Notes under the pieces: model-generated
Told to the model about the DNA's origin: nothing
The model's input: only the letters and a program-made list of their open reading frames with translations
The model's database searches: none
Part shown: positions 25,337 to 34,181 of the stretch, in pieces
How positions within the stretch are numbered: position 1 is the first letter of the stretch
How the letters are laid out: every line of letters begins with the position of its first letter
Source: Bacteroidaceae bacterium
GTDB taxonomy: Bacteria; Bacteroidota; Bacteroidia; Bacteroidales; Bacteroidaceae
Direction: 5' to 3'
DNA length: 53,291 bases
NCBI GenBank assembly: GCA_017546505.1
Contig: JAFYWV010000080.1
Coordinates: 1-53,291 of the forward strand
Translations under genes and position numbers: made by a program

Positions 25337-26689
25337 TCAAAGTTCTACAGGGTTTTTCCTTATCCTCCACTCGGCCGGGTAGAGGTTATTCGCCCTGTTT
25401 CCAATATTTTTTGCAAAGCCTATCGGCACGCCCTTGTATGTGAGCAACAGATAGCCAACAGGCGCTTGCTCAAAAGCCAATGCCTCACGATGCAGATAGG
25501 CAAGTGCCTGTTCACGTTCAAGCTCGACCTGTGCAAATGCCTCTTTGCACAAAGCATTGCTCATAGCCAACTGATGCAACGGTATGAGTTTATTGTTCTT
25601 CACGTCGGCAAGCGGCAATGCACAATGCAGCACTTTCATCTTTTGTTGCAGCGCAAGCATTGCATTTGTGTGTTCACACGGCATTGCAATCACCCTATCG
25701 CCCTGCTGTAGAAAATCATATCCGGCAGAGGATGTCACCCACCCCTGGAACGTTGCCTTCAATTTTGACGCTACCGGCTGATAACGTTGCTGGCGCGGCT
25801 GAGACAGAGGGGCATCACCCTCCTTGCGGAGCGCTGCAATGAAGAAACCCTCCCCGGCTGTGTAACCCGGCAAAAAGCGATAGACCGGCAACTCACCGGC
25901 AAGCGCTCCGGTAACACCCCACTCTTCGGCGATGTTCACCGGCAACGGAGTAGCACCAAGCTCGGTTGCTATCCACTCGACACACTCCTCATTCTCTTCG
26001 CTATTGAATGTACAGGTGCTGTATATCAAAATGCCACCGGGACGCAATGTCGGCCATATATCGGCCAATATTCGTCTTTGGCGTCTGACGCACTGCTCCA
26101 CATTCGAGAGGCTCCACTGTTCGACTGCACCCTGGTCCTTGCGGAACATTCCCTCACCCGAGCAAGGAGCATCGACGACAATCAAGTCGAAAAAGTTTCC
26201 GAAGCTACCAAAGTCGGCGGGCTCATTACGGGTAACGACAGATGATGGATTGCCCCATTTTATAACGTTCTCGGCAAGCACCTGGGCACGCTGCGGCACC
26301 GGCTCATTCGACACAAGAAGGCTACCTTCGGGCAGCAGCGACAGCAAATGAGTTGTCTTGCCACCAGGAGCGGCGCACAGGTCGAGAGCACGGACAGGAG
26401 TGTCCACATACTGCTTTACAAACTGTTCAATGAACATTGACGATGCCTCTTGCACGTAATAACACCCTGCGTGGAACAGGGGGTCGGCGGTGAACACCGG
26501 ACGGGATGACAAATAGCGTCCATTGGCAGCCCAAGGCACCATAGCATTACTGTTGTCCGGCATCTGCTTTGACACATTGTAGCGCAAACTGACCACAGGC
26601 TCACCTTCAAGAGCCTCTATGAAACGCGCAAAGCGCTCTTTTCCAAAAAGAAGCTCGGTCCTGTCGACAAAGGCTGTGTTCAGTTTCAT
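25337..26689 (-). CDS. rsmF: rRNA cytosine-C5 methyltransferase, RsmF/NOL1-NOP2-Sun family (450 aa)
   Basis: S-adenosylmethionine-dependent m5C methylation of rRNA. Seen: motif I CAAPGGKTTHLLSLL (about 105-120), motif IV DAPCSGEGMFRKD and motif VI YSTCTFNSEENEE with the two catalytic cysteines, then a C-terminal PUA-like extension typical of RsmF (VGYLLLTYKGVPIGFAKN). RsmF in E. coli methylates 16S C1407; the same site here is inferred. It is the first gene of the minus-strand run. Confidence 0.9.
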   Translation of the reverse strand: MKLNTAFVDRTELLFGKERFARFIEALEGEPVVSLRYNVSKQMPDNSNAMVPWAANGRYLSSRPVFTADPLFHAGCYYVQEASSMFIEQFVKQYVDTPVRALDLCAAPGGKTTHLLSLLPEGSLLVSNEPVPQRAQVLAENVIKWGNPSSVVTRNEPADFGSFGNFFDLIVVDAPCSGEGMFRKDQGAVEQWSLSNVEQCVRRQRRILADIWPTLRPGGILIYSTCTFNSEENEECVEWIATELGATPLPVNIAEEWGVTGALAGELPVYRFLPGYTAGEGFFIAALRKEGDAPLSQPRQQRYQPVASKLKATFQGWVTSSAGYDFLQQGDRVIAMPCEHTNAMLALQQKMKVLHCALPLADVKNNKLIPLHQLAMSNALCKEAFAQVELEREQALAYLHREALAFEQAPVGYLLLTYKGVPIGFAKNIGNRANNLYPAEWRIRKNPVEL

Positions 26690-26793
26690 AGTTCATCCTC
26701 CAATTTATACGCCATGCAACAAGTGCACAAAAAGGCATTATCGAAGCAAAGATACAAAAAATATGACAGTAAATAGCTCAAACAACAAAAAAA

Positions 26794-26820
26794 TGCAAGT
26801 TTAACTGCAAGTTTATGCAA
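26794..26820. repeat. Short tandem direct repeats TGCAAGTTTA
   Basis: TGCAAGTTTA occurs at 26794-26803 and 26806-26815, followed by a third TGCAA at 26816. It lies in the 262-bp divergent gap between rsmF and thyA. Possible protein-binding iterons, or chance in AT-rich DNA. Confidence 0.3.
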
Positions 26821-26849
26821 CAAAATAAAATTAACTTTCAACAATAGGA

Positions 26850-26882
26850 ATATTCGCAACGAAAGCTTATCTTTGCGAATAT
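26850..26882 (+). promoter_or_regulatory. thyA promoter with palindromic operator
   Basis: A perfect -7 match TATCTTTG (26868-26875) lies 76 bp upstream of the thyA ATG. It is embedded in an inverted repeat with 10-bp arms ATATTCGCAA and TTGCGAATAT and a 13-bp spacer; the right arm overlaps the -7 box. A repressor site is the natural reading; a DNA hairpin is the alternative. Confidence 0.45.
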
Positions 26883-26951
26883 ATACACCTTGACCTGTGA
26901 CAAATCAAAGCCACACAGAAGGGGGTTCACATTTTGAAAAAAACAAAAGAA

Positions 26952-27746
26952 ATGAAACAATATCTTAATCTGCTTGAACGCATCCTGACAGAAGGTACAA
27001 AGAAAGACGACCGCACCGGAACCGGAACCATAAGCGTATTCGGACACCAGATGCGTTTCAACCTTGAAGAGGGCTTCCCCTGCCTGACAACAAAGAAACT
27101 GCACCTGAAGTCAATCATACACGAACTGCTGTGGTTCTTGAACGGTGACACCAATGTCAAATATCTGCAAGAGAACGGAGTACGCATCTGGAACGAATGG
27201 GCCGACGAGAACGGCGACCTTGGACACATCTACGGCTATCAGTGGCGTTCCTGGCCGGGGTATGACGGTGAACACATAGACCAGATAAAAGAGGTTGTGG
27301 AGACAATAAAACACAACCCCGATTCGAGAAGAATAATAGTAAATGCCTGGAATGTGGGAGATATAAAGAATATGAACCTTCCGCCTTGCCACGCAATGTT
27401 CCAGTTCTATGTCGCCGACGGCAAGCTGAGCCTGCAACTATACCAGCGCAGCGCCGATTGTTTTTTGGGAGTGCCGTTCAACATTGCATCGTATGCGCTA
27501 CTGTTGCAGATGATGGCACAAGTGACAGGATTGAAAGCCGGAGAATTCATCCACACATTGGGCGATGCGCACCTATACCTCAACCACATCGAGCAGGCAA
27601 AGCTACAGCTCACACGCGAGCCAAAGAAACTGCCGAATATGGTGATAAACCCGGATGTAAAGGATATTTTCTCTTTCAAGTTCGAAGATTTTTCACTCGA
27701 GAACTACGATGCCCACCCACACATAAAGGGCGTTGTAGCAGTTTAA
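26952..27746 (+). CDS. thyA: Thymidylate synthase (264 aa)
   Basis: Makes dTMP from dUMP with methylenetetrahydrofolate. With ATG 26952 ([12 protein letters not shown]) the protein is 264 aa, the same as E. coli ThyA, and the catalytic Cys falls at position 146 ([13 protein letters not shown]). Also seen: RTGTGT near the N-terminus, [15 protein letters not shown] and the C-terminal [10 protein letters not shown]. Another in-frame ATG at 26934 would add six residues and is not needed. folA follows 9 bp downstream, giving the classic pairing in which DHFR recycles the dihydrofolate made by ThyA. Confidence 0.98.
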   Translation: MKQYLNLLERILTEGTKKDDRTGTGTISVFGHQMRFNLEEGFPCLTTKKLHLKSIIHELLWFLNGDTNVKYLQENGVRIWNEWADENGDLGHIYGYQWRSWPGYDGEHIDQIKEVVETIKHNPDSRRIIVNAWNVGDIKNMNLPPCHAMFQFYVADGKLSLQLYQRSADCFLGVPFNIASYALLLQMMAQVTGLKAGEFIHTLGDAHLYLNHIEQAKLQLTREPKKLPNMVINPDVKDIFSFKFEDFSLENYDAHPHIKGVVAV

Positions 27747-27755
27747 GCCCATACT

Positions 27756-28250
27756 ATGTATAAGTTAGCACTAATAGCTGCAATAGCAAAGAACAACGCC
27801 ATAGGGTTTGAGAACAAACTAATATATTGGCTGCCCAACGACCTTAAGCGCTTCAAGGAACTGACCACGGGGCATACTATCATTATGGGCAGCAACACGT
27901 TCCGTTCATTGCCTAAAGGTGCACTGCCCAACCGTCGCAACATAGTACTGTCTCGCAAGGAGAAGGAGTTCCCGGGCTGCGAGACATTCAGCTCTTTAGA
28001 GGAAGCATTGGCCAATTGCACCAACGAAGAGGTCGTCTACATTATCGGCGGAGAGATGCTGTACAGGACAGCCCTGCCACTTGCAGACATCCTTTGCCTG
28101 ACAGAGGTTGAAGACACTCCAAAAGAAGCCGATGCATTCTTTCCACTATTCACAAAGAGCGAATGGGAAATCATTGAGCAAGAAGAGCACACCACTGACG
28201 AGAAGCATAACCTCTGCTACCGCTTTGTAACATATTCAAAAAGGAAATAA
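27756..28250 (+). CDS. folA: Dihydrofolate reductase (164 aa)
   Basis: NADPH-dependent reduction of dihydrofolate. Seen: LIAAIAKNNAIGFENKLIYWLPNDLKRFKELT at the N-terminus (in parts AIGFENKL and LPNDLKRFK), the cofactor loop HTIIMGSNTFRSLP, NIVLSRKEKEFPG, and YIIGGEMLYRTALP. Length 164 is typical of chromosomal DHFR. Co-transcribed with thyA; a strong terminator follows at 28305. Confidence 0.97.
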   Translation: MYKLALIAAIAKNNAIGFENKLIYWLPNDLKRFKELTTGHTIIMGSNTFRSLPKGALPNRRNIVLSRKEKEFPGCETFSSLEEALANCTNEEVVYIIGGEMLYRTALPLADILCLTEVEDTPKEADAFFPLFTKSEWEIIEQEEHTTDEKHNLCYRFVTYSKRK

Positions 28251-28304
28251 CCAGAGATACAGACTTATATTTACACAATCAGCGTGTTCAACTAACATAA
28301 AATA

Positions 28305-28349
28305 AAAAAGTCAGTGGCATCATCACAACGATGATGCCACTGACTTTTT
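28305..28349. terminator. Convergent terminator between folA and exbD2
   Basis: A perfect 20-bp stem with loop ACAAC, flanked by an A5 tract on the left arm and T5 on the right, so it can terminate transcription from both sides. Confidence 0.88.
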
Positions 28350-28369
28350 ATCAGGAATACCAATTGGGA

Positions 28370-28843
28370 TTACTGTCCGTTATTTTTCTCCTCGTTGGCC
28401 GAGTAGAAGATTTGCAGAGCATAAGCCTTACGCAGCTGCATCTTGACATCAGACAAAAGGCCCATATCAATATTGTTATCAATCTTAAGAGCCACTTTCA
28501 TTTTAGCAGCCTTAGAACCCAAGCGCTCCTTCTCCTCTACGATATACGCCTTGAGGTTGTTGACCTCGCGACGTGAAAGCTGGCGGTCATTGAGCTGAAT
28601 GCCGGCCTCCTGGCTCTCCTTGTTGTTCATAGGAGTACCGATATAGATGTTTGTAATCGCAGATTTGCGCTCCAACTTCGTCAACTCAGTACCCTTTGGC
28701 AACTCCACCTGCACCTTTACTTCCTGCTCACGCATAGACGTTACAATCATAAAGAAGAACAGAATAGAGAATATCAAGTCGGGCAATGACGAGGTATTCA
28801 ATTCAGGCATTTCTGCCTTTCCTTTGTCGCTAAATTTACTCAT
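28370..28843 (-). CDS. exbD: ExbD/TolR-type biopolymer transport protein 2 (157 aa)
   Basis: A single N-terminal membrane segment (about 17-40, LPDLIFSILFFFMIVTSM) with the conserved channel Asp (D22 in SLPDLIF), then a periplasmic domain. ExbD partners ExbB to use the proton gradient to energise TonB or similar. The preceding SSLPDLIF fits the ExbD family. It starts 2 bp after the larger ExbD gene; two ExbD paralogs side by side are common in Bacteroidetes. Confidence 0.88.
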   Translation of the reverse strand: MSKFSDKGKAEMPELNTSSLPDLIFSILFFFMIVTSMREQEVKVQVELPKGTELTKLERKSAITNIYIGTPMNNKESQEAGIQLNDRQLSRREVNNLKAYIVEEKERLGSKAAKMKVALKIDNNIDMGLLSDVKMQLRKAYALQIFYSANEEKNNGQ

Positions 28844-28845
28844 AG

Positions 28846-29532
28846 TTACTTTCTCTTACCAATTTCAATAGGCTGAGCCTCGGAAATCATATTTACATAA
28901 CGGCGACGGCACAACTCGAGTTCGTCGGCTGTAAGCTGCTTCTCTGGATCCTGTACACCATAAACCTCTTTTGCAAACTCATCGCGCAAATCGTTGTATG
29001 CGCTGTAGAGAACCTCCTGCACCTTAAAGTAAACCTCGTACTTTGTAGAACGGTCGGTCTGCAAGGTTATAACGTGCTGGTTGTTTCTTACGATGTTACT
29101 TACCCCATTAGGATAGAGTATTTCGAGACCTGCATCGTTGATATAGGTTATAGTATCCAACTTCTTCTTTGGCTCGGGATAGTTTTCATTAACCTTACCG
29201 CCGGGGGTATTGGCTGTGATGAACTCTTTGGCCAACTCACGCAACTCCTCGAGCTCGTCGACCTTGAGCATCAACGGTCTTTCACCCTCTCTCAACTTAC
29301 CCGCGGTAACCATTATCTCGTTGTCCATATTCACATACACCTTCAAAAGGTTGCGCTCGTGAACCTCGGGGTCATCCTGCTGTTGTTCATCAGGAGGGTT
29401 TGGCAGCATCACCTGCAAACCAAAGTTCGAGTTCATTGATGTCACGACCAAGAAAAAGATGAGCAATATGAACGAGATATCCGCTGTTGAGCTGGCGTTA
29501 ATTCCCGGAACTTTTCTTTTACTTTTTCCCAT
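28846..29532 (-). CDS. exbD: ExbD/TolR-type biopolymer transport protein 1 (228 aa)
   Basis: One N-terminal membrane segment (FILLIFFLVVTSM, about 20-34) with the channel Asp in STADISF (D18). The periplasmic domain is longer than usual, with an extended insert (about 60-150) and a C-terminal helical part (LTADELELCRRRYVNM). The longer form is characteristic of Bacteroidetes ExbD paralogs. It is in an operon with ExbB and a 4-TM protein. Confidence 0.88.
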   Translation of the reverse strand: MGKSKRKVPGINASSTADISFILLIFFLVVTSMNSNFGLQVMLPNPPDEQQQDDPEVHERNLLKVYVNMDNEIMVTAGKLREGERPLMLKVDELEELRELAKEFITANTPGGKVNENYPEPKKKLDTITYINDAGLEILYPNGVSNIVRNNQHVITLQTDRSTKYEVYFKVQEVLYSAYNDLRDEFAKEVYGVQDPEKQLTADELELCRRRYVNMISEAQPIEIGKRK

Positions 29533-29559
29533 TATCTAACTCAGTTATAAAAGGGTTAA

Positions 29560-30000
29560 TCAAGAACGCATTTTTGAGATTGCGAAACTGAAAATCATAC
29601 ACAATGCCGCAATGCCGAACAATGCATACTGCAAGTAGAGCACGAAATCGAGCTTTGTAGGAGATACGAAGTAGAGGGCAACAATAGCTGCTGCAACAAC
29701 CACAATACGTATAACTTTCTTAAGCAAGCCCTGTGTGCTGTGCATCATATTTTTTACGGCAGCTGCTGTCTCGAAAACGAACACAAGCAACATTGTAATA
29801 AGACACATTGCATAGCACAGATACAGAGAGGGCTCCATAAACTGGGGATAAGGCAACTCGGTTACCTCACCGGCCTCTGATGTCTGCTCCAATACCAATG
29901 GCTCGCCTGCAAAGAAGAAGAGCGCAAAGACAACCAAAATGATGGCTGCAAAGGCATAGAGGACATACTTTGATATTTTTGAATACAAATCAGCCTTCAT
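29560..30000 (-). CDS. Four-TM membrane protein in the ExbB/ExbD cluster (146 aa)
   Basis: No family name recognised. Four hydrophobic segments lie at about 10-32 (VLYAFAAIILVVFALFFF), 52-76, 92-110 (IRIVVVAAAIVALYFV) and 115-142. It sits between exbB (23 bp) and exbD (27 bp), so it is probably an accessory component of this proton-channel complex; that is inference from context only. Confidence 0.75.
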   Translation of the reverse strand: MKADLYSKISKYVLYAFAAIILVVFALFFFAGEPLVLEQTSEAGEVTELPYPQFMEPSLYLCYAMCLITMLLVFVFETAAAVKNMMHSTQGLLKKVIRIVVVAAAIVALYFVSPTKLDFVLYLQYALFGIAALCMIFSFAISKMRS

Positions 30001-30023
30001 AAGTTTTGTTTATTTAGCTGTTA

Positions 30024-30878
30024 TTACTTCTTGAGGTTGTACTTTGTGAGCAAGTCGAGCAAAGTGATTGAAGAATCCTCCATATCAGCAACGATAGCCT
30101 CGATCTTGGTGAGGATAAAGTTGTAGAATACCTGAAGGATAAGAGCTACGATAATACCGTAGATAGTTGTGATAAGAGCCACCTTCATACCACCGGCAAC
30201 GATAGTAGGAGAAATGTCACCCTCGCGCTGGATTGTATCGAACGCCATAACCATACCGATCACAGTACCCAAGAATCCGAGTGATGGAGCCATCGCGATG
30301 AACAATGTGATCCAAGAACAACCCTTCTCAAGCATAGCAGACTGAAGGCTACCGTAAGATACTACTGAACGCTCAACTGTGTCGAGACCCTCGTCGATGC
30401 GGAGAAGACCCTGATAGCAGATAGAAGCTACAGGACCTGCAGTGTTGCGGCAAATCTCCTTTGCAGCCTCAACGTCGCCCTTTGAAAGTGCGTCTGCGAT
30501 TGCGCCCATAAGTTTCTTTGCGTTAACCTTTGCAAGGCTCAAATAGATGATACGCTCAATACAGAAAGCAAGACCAATCACCAATGCGATTGATACAAGC
30601 GCCATAAACTCAGGACCACCCTCAATGAACTTGGTCTTCAAACCTTTGTGTACACCAAGGATACCACCCTCGGCAACAACAGCCTCCTCAGCTGCAGGAG
30701 CCTCTTCTGTTGCCTCCTCGGCTACCGGAGCCTCTGCAGGAACTGAATCATTTGGAGTAGAATCGCTGATAGCGGTAACTGCATCTTCTGATGTAGCTAC
30801 AGGAGTTGCATCCTGAGCATAAACCTGGGCTGTAGCGAACAAGCCCAACATTGCAACGATTGCAAAAAGCTTTTTCAT
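30024..30878 (-). CDS. exbB: MotA/TolQ/ExbB proton channel protein with signal peptide (284 aa)
   Basis: The proton-conducting partner of ExbD. The N-terminus is a signal peptide ending VYA|Q (about residue 21), then an Ala/Glu-rich linker to about 70, a first membrane helix (FMALVSIALVIGLAFCIERIIYL, about 90-112), and the conserved ExbB core (EKGCSWITLFIAMAPSLGFLGTVIGMVMAFD in parts; TIYGIIVALILQVFYNF). The signal peptide and acidic linker are a known Bacteroidetes variant and absent from E. coli ExbB. The tRNA-Ser gene is only 51 bp upstream in the same direction, so the operon may be read partly from the tRNA promoter. Confidence 0.92.
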   Translation of the reverse strand: MKKLFAIVAMLGLFATAQVYAQDATPVATSEDAVTAISDSTPNDSVPAEAPVAEEATEEAPAAEEAVVAEGGILGVHKGLKTKFIEGGPEFMALVSIALVIGLAFCIERIIYLSLAKVNAKKLMGAIADALSKGDVEAAKEICRNTAGPVASICYQGLLRIDEGLDTVERSVVSYGSLQSAMLEKGCSWITLFIAMAPSLGFLGTVIGMVMAFDTIQREGDISPTIVAGGMKVALITTIYGIIVALILQVFYNFILTKIEAIVADMEDSSITLLDLLTKYNLKK

Positions 30879-30929
30879 TTTGTTTAATTTTTTAGATTAA
30901 TATTTTAAGTTAATTCATTCAAACATCTG

Positions 30930-31017
30930 CGGAAAGAGGGGGATTCGAACCCCCGATACGCTTTTGACGTATACACGCTTTCCAGGCGTGCCTCTTCAAC
31001 CACTCGAGCATCTTTCC
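30930..31017 (-). tRNA. tRNA-Ser(GGA)
   Basis: An 88-nt gene on the minus strand. The 7-bp acceptor stem GGAAAGA/TCTTTCC has discriminator G, the anticodon loop CTGGAAA gives anticodon GGA, a long variable arm is present as in class II serine tRNAs, and the T-arm has GGTTCGAATCC. CCA is not encoded. Confidence 0.96.
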
Positions 31018-31088
31018 CTGAATACCGTCGGCAGCTAATCGGGTTGCAAGTTACAACTTTTTTTGCAATACAACACTTTATTTCACGA

Positions 31089-31118
31089 CAAAAGTAGTTT
31101 TTTTTTTCGAATCGGTAA
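31089..31118 (-). promoter_or_regulatory. Promoter for tRNA-Ser
   Basis: On the minus strand, TTTA (31118-31115), an 18-bp spacer, then TACTTTTG (31096-31089), a full match to the -7 box TAnnTTTG. It lies about 72 bp upstream of the tRNA 5' end and may also serve the exb operon. Confidence 0.5.
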
Positions 31119-31243
31119 ACATTTATTAGAAAATCATTGCCTCAATAGCAAAAAAACCACAATTATAAGATTTTTTAACATTGTCAAAGAACAAGCAACA
31201 CAAAAAACGAAGAAAAGGTTATAGACATTTATAATTTATTCTT

Positions 31244-31251
31244 TACTTTTG
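31244..31251 (+). promoter_or_regulatory. Promoter -7 box for the lpxK operon
   Basis: TACTTTTG matches TAnnTTTG; it lies 35 bp upstream of the lpxK start. No clear TTTG at -33. Confidence 0.4.
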
Positions 31252-31285
31252 CATAAAGGAACACCAACATAGGAATTCCCTTAAT

Positions 31286-32350
31286 GTGAAAAGAGATTTT
31301 TTGCGCACACTGACAGATGCCATAAACCCATATTCTTGGATTATGGCAGCAAGGAACAAGGCTTTTGACACCGGAGTGCTCGAAAGCCGCAAATTCAATA
31401 TTCCCACAATCTGTGTGGGAAACATATCTGTTGGAGGAACAGGAAAGACGCCACACATTGAATATATTGTAGGGCTTTTGAACAAGGTTTACAGAATAGC
31501 AGTGCTGAGCAGAGGCTATGGGAGGAGAAGCAAAGGATATATCAAGGCCGGCAAAGAGTCGACAATGGAGCAGATTGGCGATGAACCGTTCCAGATAAAA
31601 GAGAAATTCCACGACATTGATGTTGCAGTGTGTGAAAAGCGGGTCGAAGGCATTGAGAGGCTCACTCACCAGAACAAATCATTACAGGCAATTCTGCTCG
31701 ACGATGCCTATCAGCACCGCTATGTGAATGCAGGCTTGTACATACTGCTCATAGACAGCAACCGCCCGCTGTGGAGAGATTGCGTACTACCGTTCGGGCG
31801 TCTACGCGAGACCCCGGCAGGAATAAGGAGGGCCGACATCGTCATATTTACGAAATGTAAAAATATAACTGACGAACAGAAAGCCGCCTATCGTCGTTAT
31901 ATCAAGAAAAAAAAGAATATTCCCGTATATTTTTCAACGGTACGCTACGGCACCCCCTATCCCCTATTCAAAGAGGATGCGGCTACCGGTGCCGTCATAG
32001 AGAAAAAGAGCCGCATACTGCTTGTCACAGGCATTGCAAAGCCACAGCCATTGAAAGCCGAAATTGAAAGATATGGAGCTGAAGTTGAACTTATGCAGTA
32101 TGGCGACCACCACAACTTCAGTACCGCCGAACTTGATGACATCGCCAAGCATTTTATAAAGAGAGGATGCTCTGCCATCATCACCACCGAAAAAGATGCA
32201 ACAAGAATAAAACACCGCATAGACCTTCCACGCATAGTACGAGAAAACATCTATGCTATGCCAATCGAGGTTGAATTTTTGGACGGAGAAGAAAAATTGT
32301 TTAACAAAAATATTTACGATTATGTTACAGAAAATTCAAGAAACAGCTGA
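31286..32350 (+). CDS. lpxK: Tetraacyldisaccharide 4'-kinase (354 aa)
   Basis: Phosphorylates lipid A at the 4' position at the inner membrane. Seen: the P-loop GNISVGGTGKTP at residues 45-56, VLSRGYGRRSKG, and the C-terminal TTEKDATRIK. It starts with GTG at 31286: no ATG is in frame upstream, and an out-of-frame ATG at 31284 is followed at once by TGA (AUGUGA), overlapping the GTG. The pnp gene overlaps the end by 29 bp. lpxK-pnp-thiL order is common in Bacteroidales. Confidence 0.93.
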   Translation: MKRDFLRTLTDAINPYSWIMAARNKAFDTGVLESRKFNIPTICVGNISVGGTGKTPHIEYIVGLLNKVYRIAVLSRGYGRRSKGYIKAGKESTMEQIGDEPFQIKEKFHDIDVAVCEKRVEGIERLTHQNKSLQAILLDDAYQHRYVNAGLYILLIDSNRPLWRDCVLPFGRLRETPAGIRRADIVIFTKCKNITDEQKAAYRRYIKKKKNIPVYFSTVRYGTPYPLFKEDAATGAVIEKKSRILLVTGIAKPQPLKAEIERYGAEVELMQYGDHHNFSTAELDDIAKHFIKRGCSAIITTEKDATRIKHRIDLPRIVRENIYAMPIEVEFLDGEEKLFNKNIYDYVTENSRNS

Positions 32351-33131
32351 ATTCCTTAGAGGAAAAATGACAACAGCCCCCGAGACCGCAATAATCCTCG
32401 GCACAGGCCTCGGCAGCCTTGTAAACGAGATTACCGACAAATATGAGATTGAATACAAGGACATCCCCAATTTCCCGCTATCAACAGTAGAAGGGCATTC
32501 GGGCAAGCTAATCTTCGGCAAGCTTGGCAACAAGGAGATTATGGCAATGCAGGGCCGTTTCCATTTCTATGAGGGCTACTCTATGAAAGAGGTGACATTC
32601 CCGGTACGTGTTATGCGCGAATTGGGCATCAAGACACTGTTTGTATCAAACGCTGCGGGAGGTATGAACCCCGATTTCCTCATCGGCGACCTTATGATTA
32701 TCAATGACCACATAAACTTCTTCCCCGAGCATCCGTTGCGCGGCAAGAATATCCCTTATGGCGACCGTTTCCCCGATATGAGTGCAGCTTATGACAAGAG
32801 CCTCATCGCAATGGCAAAGGAGATTGCTGCCGAAAAGGGTATCCGCGTTGTTGAGGGTATATATCTTGGCACACAAGGACCTACATTTGAAACACCTGCC
32901 GAATACCGTATGTTCCACCGTATGGGTGGCGATGCTGTAGGCATGTCAACTGTCCCCGAGGTCATTGTTGCCCGTCACTGCGGCATCCGCGTATTCGGCA
33001 TCTCGGTAATCACCGACCTTGGAGTTGAGGGCATCGTTGTGGAGTGCAGCCACGAGGAGGTTCAGAAGGCTGCAGACGAGGCACAACCAAAGATGACAAC
33101 CATTTTCCGCGAAATCGTTAACCGCGCATAA
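32322..33131 (+). CDS. punA: Purine nucleoside phosphorylase (269 aa)
   Basis: Cleaves inosine and guanosine with phosphate (trimeric type, PNP/MTAP family). Seen: GTGLGS (27-32), EGHSGK (57-62), MQGRFHFYEG (76-85), SNAAGG (109-114) and VGMSTVPE. The frame is open to 32253, but ATG 32322 (MLQKIQETAEFL) gives the standard length and N-terminus. It overlaps lpxK by 29 bp, suggesting coupled translation. Confidence 0.95.
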   Translation: MLQKIQETAEFLRGKMTTAPETAIILGTGLGSLVNEITDKYEIEYKDIPNFPLSTVEGHSGKLIFGKLGNKEIMAMQGRFHFYEGYSMKEVTFPVRVMRELGIKTLFVSNAAGGMNPDFLIGDLMIINDHINFFPEHPLRGKNIPYGDRFPDMSAAYDKSLIAMAKEIAAEKGIRVVEGIYLGTQGPTFETPAEYRMFHRMGGDAVGMSTVPEVIVARHCGIRVFGISVITDLGVEGIVVECSHEEVQKAADEAQPKMTTIFREIVNRA

Positions 33132-33137
33132 GAAGAT

Positions 33138-34172
33138 ATGAACACGACAAAACGAACAGAGATTTCATCACTTGGAGAATTCGGCTTCATCGAGCGCCTG
33201 ACAAAAGACCTCGCAACAGTAAACAAAGAGACCGTAAAGGGTGTTGGCGACGATGCTGCTATACTGCAGTTCGGAGCAGACGAGGAGGTACTCATCACCA
33301 CCGACCTTTTTATGGAGGGAGTGCATTTCGACCTCACATATTTCCCCCTCAAGCACCTGGGTTACAAAGCTGTTGTGGCAAACATATCCGACATATATGC
33401 AATGAACGGCACCCCAAAGCAGATAACCGTGTCGCTAGGTATCAGCCGCAAGTTCTGTATAGAAGATATTGAGGAGCTATACTCCGGCATCAGGCTTGCC
33501 TGTGAGCAGTACGGAGTGGACATCGTCGGCGGCGACACAACATCGTCACTCACCGGCCTTGCCATCAGCATCACAGCAACGGGTACAGCACCAAAAGGTA
33601 CTGCCGTAAAAAGAAGTACAGCAAAAGAGACCGACCTTATTTGCGTCACCGGCAACTTGGGAGCCGCATATATGGGACTTCAACTGCTTGAACGTGAAAA
33701 GATTGCCACAGCAGACAAGGATATGCAACCCGATTTCTCAGGCAAGGAGTATATCCTTGAGCGCCAGCTGAAGCCCGAGGCACGCAAAGAGATTGTGGAG
33801 AAGCTGCGCAGCGAAAACATCAAACCGACTGCAATGATGGACATCAGCGACGGCCTTGCATCGGAGCTTATGCACATTTGCAAGCAGAGCAATGTAGGCT
33901 GCCGAATATACGAGGAGCGCATCCCCATCGACTACCAGACAGCAATTATGGCCGAGGAACTGAACCTCAACGTAGTAACCTGCGCCTTGGGAGGTGGAGA
34001 GGATTACGAACTGCTGTTCACCGTTCCCATTGCCGACCACGAGAAGGTTGCGGCAATGAAGGATGTGCGCATCATAGGGCACATCGTAAGCGAGACAATG
34101 GGGCTTGCCCTCATAACACGCGACGGCGTGGAGATGCAGTTGAAGGCACAAGGTTGGACTCCGCAGGAATAA
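33138..34172 (+). CDS. thiL: Thiamine-monophosphate kinase (344 aa)
   Basis: ATP-dependent last step of thiamine diphosphate synthesis. Seen: GEFGFIERL, VGDDAAIL (about 36-43), TTDLFMEGVHFD, GDTTSS, MMDISDGLASEL and GGGEDYELLF, all family hallmarks. Starts 6 bp after pnp. Confidence 0.95.
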   Translation: MNTTKRTEISSLGEFGFIERLTKDLATVNKETVKGVGDDAAILQFGADEEVLITTDLFMEGVHFDLTYFPLKHLGYKAVVANISDIYAMNGTPKQITVSLGISRKFCIEDIEELYSGIRLACEQYGVDIVGGDTTSSLTGLAISITATGTAPKGTAVKRSTAKETDLICVTGNLGAAYMGLQLLEREKIATADKDMQPDFSGKEYILERQLKPEARKEIVEKLRSENIKPTAMMDISDGLASELMHICKQSNVGCRIYEERIPIDYQTAIMAEELNLNVVTCALGGGEDYELLFTVPIADHEKVAAMKDVRIIGHIVSETMGLALITRDGVEMQLKAQGWTPQE

Positions 34173-34181
34173 CAGACGGCA

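Noticed and set aside
32253-32321. N-terminal extension of purine nucleoside phosphorylase
   Set aside because: The extra 23 codons lie inside lpxK and are not family-like; ATG 32322 gives the standard protein.
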